DNA of 64,000 bases, from the NCBI GenBank assembly GCA_947683425.1, contig CANTUQ010000078.1, forward strand, positions 4,371,001-4,435,000, read 5' to 3'. Below, piece by piece: positions 58,648 through 64,000 of the stretch (its first letter is position 1; each line of letters starts with the position of its first letter). The notes beneath the pieces were generated by a model, which worked only from the letters and a program-made list of their open reading frames with translations, had not been told where the DNA came from and made no database searches. This DNA comes from Excoecaria cochinchinensis (lineage: Eukaryota; Streptophyta; Magnoliopsida; Malpighiales; Euphorbiaceae). Made by a program: the position numbers and the translations under genes.

Positions 58648-60023
58648 TGAGTCCTAAATATATGATCTAGAGGAGGGTGAATAAATCATTTCATAATTTT
58701 TCGTGATCTGAATATATTAGAACACAGAAAATTGATATATAAATTATCATTATTATAACAAATCCAATTTATGCAATTTACTTAATATAATTTTTAATCA
58801 TATTTTACCATTTCAAATAACACATATGGACGAAATTATTTATGAGAAAAAATCAGATTTTCACTGGATTAATTAATATAGAAAAATCAAGTTCATCCCG
58901 TTTTTCCAGAACACAAGTGATTTTCTGACACTATTTTATAGAACATAGAACAGAGACAGAATAGATAATATAAGCATGAAAATTATAGAGCACAAAATAA
59001 AAAGAGAACAAGGGATAGAGAAGTTTAACACCGCGATTTGTAGAGGTTCGGCCATTACCTACATCCTCTTGTTAAGATAATCCGTCTTAAGAATTTATCT
59101 ATTTCTAGTGTGACTCTATTTACGGGAAAGAGTCAAAAGCTTGTTACAAATAGCTATTCCAAGTTTTTCTTCCCAAGTGAAAACTCTAAAATACTTAATC
59201 ATTTTTCCAAAGTAAAATGATCAAAACACTTAGCCATTTTTTCCAAGTAAAAGAACCTAAACACTTGATAGTTTATTTTCCTAGGTTCTAGCAACCTAAC
59301 CTCACAAATTATCTCACAAATTTGAATACCTCACTAACATGATTACAATTGAAACTATAATCATATTGAGAAGATGTGATCATGAATGCATATGAAAGAA
59401 TGAAAAACTTACAAGATAAAACCTAGTTTAGAACAAAAACGTTTTTCACTCTCATGTTGAACACACCAAAAACACTTCTTTTTATAGTTGAAAAACATAG
59501 CTGTTAGATGTGAATATTATTTCAAAAATGTTTCTATGTTTGAATGAAATTTCTGTTTTTGTATTTCTTTAGTTAGTGAAGACGTGATTGAGAGATATTT
59601 CTTCAGGTTTTGTGTTTCCTAAAATACGAAAAATCAGATTCAATTAAAGGACTTTCTTTCCATTCTTAAAAGCTATAATTGTGGATTTTTATCCTTTTAG
59701 GAAAGAGATAATTTTATTTTAGGTAATCATGTGATTTGAAAGTATTCTAAATGCAGAAAATAATGTAATAAACGTGCTGTGAGTGTGTGGATTCCTCAAT
59801 AATGATTTTACAAATTTTATTTCCTAATAAACCTTTATTGCTGCAGGTCTGTTCTGATAAATGTAGAACACGAACTTCGTCTGTTCTGTACTTGATAGAA
59901 CACTCTGCATCAGCACCTGAAACTTGGACCTACATTATTCAAACTAAAGAAAAGCCTAATTTGATTAAGTGCAAATATTTTGTTAGTACATCAAAACCAA
60001 TAAATTAGCTTTTTGAGCCAACA
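58648..60023 (-). repeat. 3' LTR of the SIRE-type element (1,376 bp)
   Basis: In the element's orientation it begins TGTTGGCTCAAAAAGC right after the polypurine tract and ends ATATATTTAGGACTCA at 58648. It contains a TATA-like CTATAAAAAG (minus, about 59478-59488). The ending with ATTCACCCTCCTCTAG is a form I associate with SIRE LTRs. There is no second copy in the window to confirm the ends. Confidence 0.65.
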
Positions 60024-60037
60024 TTCTCCCCCTTTTT
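60024..60037 (-). other. Polypurine tract of the SIRE-type element
   Basis: The minus strand reads AAAAAGGGGGAGAA immediately before the LTR TGTTGG. A second nearly identical tract is at 60837-60850. Confidence 0.75.
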
Positions 60038-61047
60038 GATGATGACAAAACATTAATTTATTTTGAGTTTGTGCTCCCCTTGTTTAATTAGAGAAAAAAC
60101 TCCCCCTAAATATATGCACTTAAAACTATATATCTATTTATCTCCTTGCATAATTATTTTATGCCTCAACCTATGATAAGTTTAGCCTTGTTTCGAAAGG
60201 TACTGCAGTTATTAAAAGAATTCTACATATGTATTTCTTAACTCTCCAAACTCTAATTCTTCTTATGCTTTTTCATATACTTTCTTCAGGTACTCAATCC
60301 TACGCATAATTTAGGTTCAATGCATCAAGATATATTATTCAATTCAGCACATTTTATTTAACCTGTAGCATTTTGTCATGACTCTTATGCATATAGAGAA
60401 TCCATCTTCATGAGGCTTTAAAAATAATTTAGTTACAAGGGAATTTAAATTCAAGATCAGAAAAAAATCCTGCATGAAAATCAGATCAAGCATTATATTT
60501 AATCATCAGATGTGCATTCTATTAACAAATCTGCACAAATCAATTTTTGCATCAATTCCCAAAATTAATAGATCAATTTTCTACCTGTATAATATTCAGT
60601 TAACAAATAATCAAAACATATTAAATGTTGCAACGATTTAAAATATCAGCCCTTTTTGAAACATCAGCAGCAATGATCAAAATATCATCTGATCAAGATA
60701 AACCATCAGCACAAAGATAATAATTCTTCATCAAAATATATTTAAAATATCAGCACATGAATAACAGCACATGAGCAAAATAACATATCACATGATCAAA
60801 ATAAATCAGCAGCACAAAGATATAACACAATCATTCTTCTCCCCCTTTTTGTCATCACAAAATCATAAAGGTTCAATCACTCATAAACCAAAATAGCAAT
60901 AAAAAATAGTTCCAACCACTAATAAAAGTGATAAACCAGTATCCAAAAAAAATAGAGTAAATTTCCTAGCAAGAAGAAATAATGAAAACTCAGTCAATAT
61001 TTTCGGGATTGGTACTGCTGCCAACTTGACCAGGCTTGGGGGTTGGT
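60038..61047. other. Spacer between the extra ORF and the polypurine tract
   Basis: AT-rich, no ORF. It contains a second AAAAAGGGGGAGAA tract (60837-60850) next to the same GTGATGAC/GATGATGAC context, and repeated TCAGCA/ATCAGCAC words between 60640 and 60830. Confidence 0.5.
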
Positions 61048-62486
61048 TTAAATTTTGTGCTTTGCCACAAGACACATAGACTTCCTCAATTTTGGAGCAG
61101 GTATAGGTGAACTAGAGTCACTAAGAGGTGAGGACGGTGGAGAGTCATCTGGTTCTTCAATGATCTTACGTTCAGAGTCAAATTCACTCTCAACAAATCT
61201 TTTTTCAGCCCAAGTCATAAGTCGTCGTTGAAGCTCCCAAAACTCTACCCATTTCTCAGATTTAGGTTTGCAATCCACTTTAGGTTCCTTTTTAGATTTC
61301 GAAGCAGACAAGGATTGCTGTTCCTTTGGGTCTGTGAGAGTTTTTTCAGACTGACTATGAGTGTCCCCAATTTTCTCTTCACTATTTACCACTTTCATTG
61401 CTATCTCAGTTTCATCATCACCTTCAAGGTTCCCAGAATGATATGATTCTGATGCTTTAGCACTAGTCTTCATACTTTGAGAACTACTAGATGAAGATGT
61501 ATCAGCTAAGGTTGGATTTTCTTGAATAGTTAGATTTTTTGTGGGGTTAGCTCTTAGTTTTCGAATTATGTTCTTGGATTAATTCTTTTTCCCTAGCTCC
61601 TTTGAACTACATTCCCACTCATAGGCCTCTTTCTTGACTTTTGTAAATGAAGATCTGACATTTTATAGAAATCCTTCTCAATTCTTAGCTTATCATTAAA
61701 CAATGCACACTCAGCTCTTTCCACAGGCAGATTCCAATAGATAAAAACATCATTTAGTATCATGGCAAAGGGATAACATTGATTCTCTTTTGCAGATATG
61801 ATTTAGTAAAAAATCAGATAAGGCAAATTAATAGAATATCTTCTGTAAACATGCCATATGATGCCTAAATCAGTGTCTGTAACATGATCTACGCTACCAG
61901 CTCTAGGCACTAAGATCTCAACCAAAAATTTGTGAAGAATTCTAAACTCTAAGTTCATATTGGTTGATGGAGGGGTTTTATTCTTTCTAAAGTATTGATC
62001 CATATCAGCTGTTTCACTCAAAAACTCAACTTTATTAAATCCCCCAATTTCAGTTAGCCTAGTGTTCTTGGTTATTTTGAATCCATCATTCTGCATGTTA
62101 AAGAGTAGAGCTATGGTTCCAGGAGTGAGGATTTTATACTGCCCTTCTATCTTAACAACCATTGATTCATCGTCTAGCATTTTCCTAGTTTGAAAGAAAT
62201 CTTTAACAAGAGAGGGATATATTTATGACTCATAAGTTAAAATACCTCTCCATTGAAGTCGTTCAAGCCAAGTAGCCACCGATGGGGTATTGTTTTGCAG
62301 TGCTTCCCAATCGATAGATTTGGGGGTGAGAAATTCGCGAATCTCCTTGACCGTTAACGTTGATATTTTTCGTGGTGGTGGAGAGTGCTCTTGTTCAGAT
62401 TGCAATGAGTCTGTGGCAGAGGATGGAATCGGTTCATGTGATGGAGATGAGGATTTTTTGTTTGCCGATGATTTCACTCTTTCCAT
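61048..62486 (-). pseudogene. Extra ORF 3' of pol (putative plant transposon-protein-like domain, env position)
   Basis: ATG at 62486 (MERVKSSANKKSSSPSHE). A basic/Ser-rich N-terminus leads to a domain with DWEALQN, WLERLQWRGIL, LVKDFFQTR, then LVPRAGSVDHVTDTDLGIIW and INLPYLIFY. This pattern resembles the putative plant transposon protein domain (Transposase_32-like). An acidic, Ser/Lys-rich tail (61473-61048) has no hydrophobic anchor that I can see. TAA stops lie at about 62223 and 61803, and a frameshift near 61600. It occupies the place of the so-called env-like ORF of SIRE elements; whether it is envelope-like is doubtful. Confidence 0.6.
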
Positions 62487-62942
62487 GGTTTGCGATTTTG
62501 GGGAAAAGGATAGTAGAGAGTGGATGAAGAAGAGTGTAAAAATCAAATTTTTAAATCCTTTATATAAAGAACTGAACCAATAAAGAGGATAGGTGAAAAG
62601 TTGTACTTTTAAAAAGAAAACAATTTTTGTTTTCTTTTTAAAGAGGAAAATCGAGAAGTTTATTTTAAAGAGGAAAAGGTAATAACCTCCTTTTTAAAAC
62701 CGAAAATATCTCTATTAAAATAGCACTCATAATAGAAAAAAAATCTCCATAACTGATATTAACAAGAAGAATAGAGCACGACTAATCTGTGAAAAGCATT
62801 AGAACATATCACACATATATAGAACACAAATATAGAACTCGCAAGCATAAAGTAAACAAAAATTACTTAAAAATAAAATTACCTTTTAGGATGAATTTTC
62901 TAGCATACCCATGCCCAATTCTCTTCTTAGTTTGTAAAATTG
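62487..62942. other. Spacer between pol and the extra ORF
   Basis: AT-rich with an inverted pair around 62610-62680 (TTTTAAAAAGAAAAC versus GTTTTCTTTTTAAAG). No gene is seen. Confidence 0.4.
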
Positions 62943-64000
62943 TTATTTCTTTAATGGTTTGGTGAAGATATCAGCTAATTGATGTTCAGTTGAGATATAC
63001 TCCATTGTAATGTCCCCTTTTTGAACATGATCTCGTATGAAATAATATCTTATTTCAATGTGTTTTGTTCTTGAGTGCATCAGTAGATTCCTTGTGAGAT
63101 TTATGGCACTAGTGTTATCACAATAAATGGGTATTTCTTTAATCTCAAAGCCATAATCAATCAACTGTTGTTTGATCCAAAGAATTTGTGCAGTACAACT
63201 TCCAGCAGCTATGTATTCTGCTTCTGCAGTTGACAAGGCAACAGAGTGTTGTTTTCTGCTAGACCATGTAATGAGAGATTGTCCTAATAATTGACATGTT
63301 CCAGATGTACTTTTTCTCTCAATTCTGCAACCTACAAAGTCAGCATCTGAAAAACCAACAAGATCAAAACTTGAATCTTTAAAATACCATAATCCAATAT
63401 TTTGAGTTCCTAATAGGTATCTTAAAATTCGTTTTACTGCTGATAGATGAGACTCCTTTGGATTTGATTGAAATCGAGCACATAGACATACACTAAAGTG
63501 TATATCAGGTCTACTGGCAGTTAAATAAAGTGGTGAACCAATCATTCCTCTATAAAGTTTTTGATCCACATTTTTACCTTTCTCATCAGGATCAAGCTTA
63601 ATTGATGGACTCATTGGTGTACTGACAGTCTTTGCTTCCATCATTTTGAATTTCTTCAGTAATTCTTTTATGTATTTGACTTGGCTAATAAAGATTCCAT
63701 CTTTATTCCGATTAATTTGCAGTCCCAAAAAGAAGGTCAATTCTCCCATCATACTCATCTCAAATTCATCTTTCATTAATTTTTCAAATTCCTTGCACAT
63801 TGAGATGTTAGTAGCACCGAATACAATATCATCCACATATATTTGCACAAGCATGATGTCCATTTCTTTATGCTTTATAAAAAATATATTATCAACTTTT
63901 CCTCTAGCAAAATCATGTTGTATTAAAAAGCTTGAGAGTCATTCATACCAAGCTCTTGGAGCTTGTTTTAAACCATACAAAGTTTTTGTTAATTTATAAA
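62943..64000 (-). pseudogene. SIRE-type reverse transcriptase and RNase H
   Basis: From the right edge the frame runs LTKTLYGLKQAPRAWYE, a TGA at 63939-63941, then the catalytic VQIYVDDIVFGATN (~63840). The RT end has FFLGLQINRNKDGIFISQ. RNase H follows with FSDADFVGCRIERKSTSGTC, LSTAEAEYIAAGSC and the terminal STEHQLADIFTKPLKK. All catalytic motifs are present and only one stop is seen, so the copy is fairly young. The start of pol is outside the window. Confidence 0.9.

Larger units (their letters stand above)
58648..64000 (-). mobile_element. SIRE/Maximus-type Ty1/copia element, 5' part off the window
   Basis: On the minus strand: RT and RNase H (64000-62943), a separate ORF downstream of pol (62546-61048), polypurine tract (60037-60024) and a 3' LTR (60023-58648). 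Copia order combined with a large extra ORF 3' of pol is characteristic of the SIRE/Maximus lineage. Several stop codons interrupt the extra ORF, and one TGA interrupts RT. The 5' LTR, gag, protease and integrase lie right of the window. Confidence 0.85.

Overview
The window is plant nuclear DNA, very probably from a eudicot. It is AT-rich, with two intron-bearing host genes set in a dense, nested mass of transposable elements: Ty3/gypsy, Ty1/copia, a caulimovirid-like element, hAT, Mutator-like, PIF/Harbinger, LINE and a mini-LTR element. There are no operons, CRISPR arrays or recognisable tRNA/rRNA genes. The species cannot be named from the sequence alone.

Layout. (1) 1-10919: minus-strand Tat/Ogre-lineage Ty3/gypsy element whose 3' LTR lies off the left edge. 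It has a 5' LTR (8460-10919), primer-binding site, gag, RT-RNase H, a second (plant-type) RNase H and integrase, plus a plus-strand antisense ORF (788-2060) of the plant-mobile-domain/DUF7745 type behind its own TATA box. A Tourist-like MITE sits in its leader. (2) 10920-14150: plus-strand chromovirus (Tekay/Del-type) remnant. (3) 14151-17728: low-information DNA with a possible captured exon, then two copies of a PIF/Harbinger-type MITE full of CCG/CCA repeats; one carries a ~240-bp mini-LTR (SMART/TRIM-like) element. (4) 17899-33404: the complete NBS1 gene (13 exons, 516 aa, one GC-AG intron). Its 7.2-kb intron 10 holds a decayed Copia element and a Tat gag scrap; intron 8 holds a LINE RNase H scrap. 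(5) 34104-38499: minus-strand caulimovirid-like element between ~415-bp direct repeats. (6) 39456-42436: 3-kb non-autonomous hAT element with an internal AT-rich satellite. (7) 42592-53379: complete minus-strand YSL/OPT transporter gene (6 exons, 692 aa). Its 6.8-kb first intron contains a Copia gag remnant, a GC-richer minisatellite and TA repeats. (8) 54045-57653: two related Mutator-like elements with long inverted repeats. (9) 58648-64000: minus-strand SIRE/Maximus-type Copia element (3' LTR, extra ORF, RT-RNase H) running off the right edge.

The two host genes are unrelated in function. NBS1 is a DNA double-strand-break repair/checkpoint adaptor and YSL a membrane importer of metal chelates or small peptides; they are on opposite strands and converge on the caulimovirid-like and hAT elements. 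Both CDS models splice through in frame with intact ends, so both are probably functional. All retroelements are broken, and many of their stop codons look like CAG-to-TAG or CGA-to-TGA transitions, as expected from deamination of methylated cytosine. The most interesting items are the antisense ORF with its promoter, the integrase-less caulimovirid-like element with LTR-like repeats, and the mini-LTR element nested in a microsatellite-bearing MITE.
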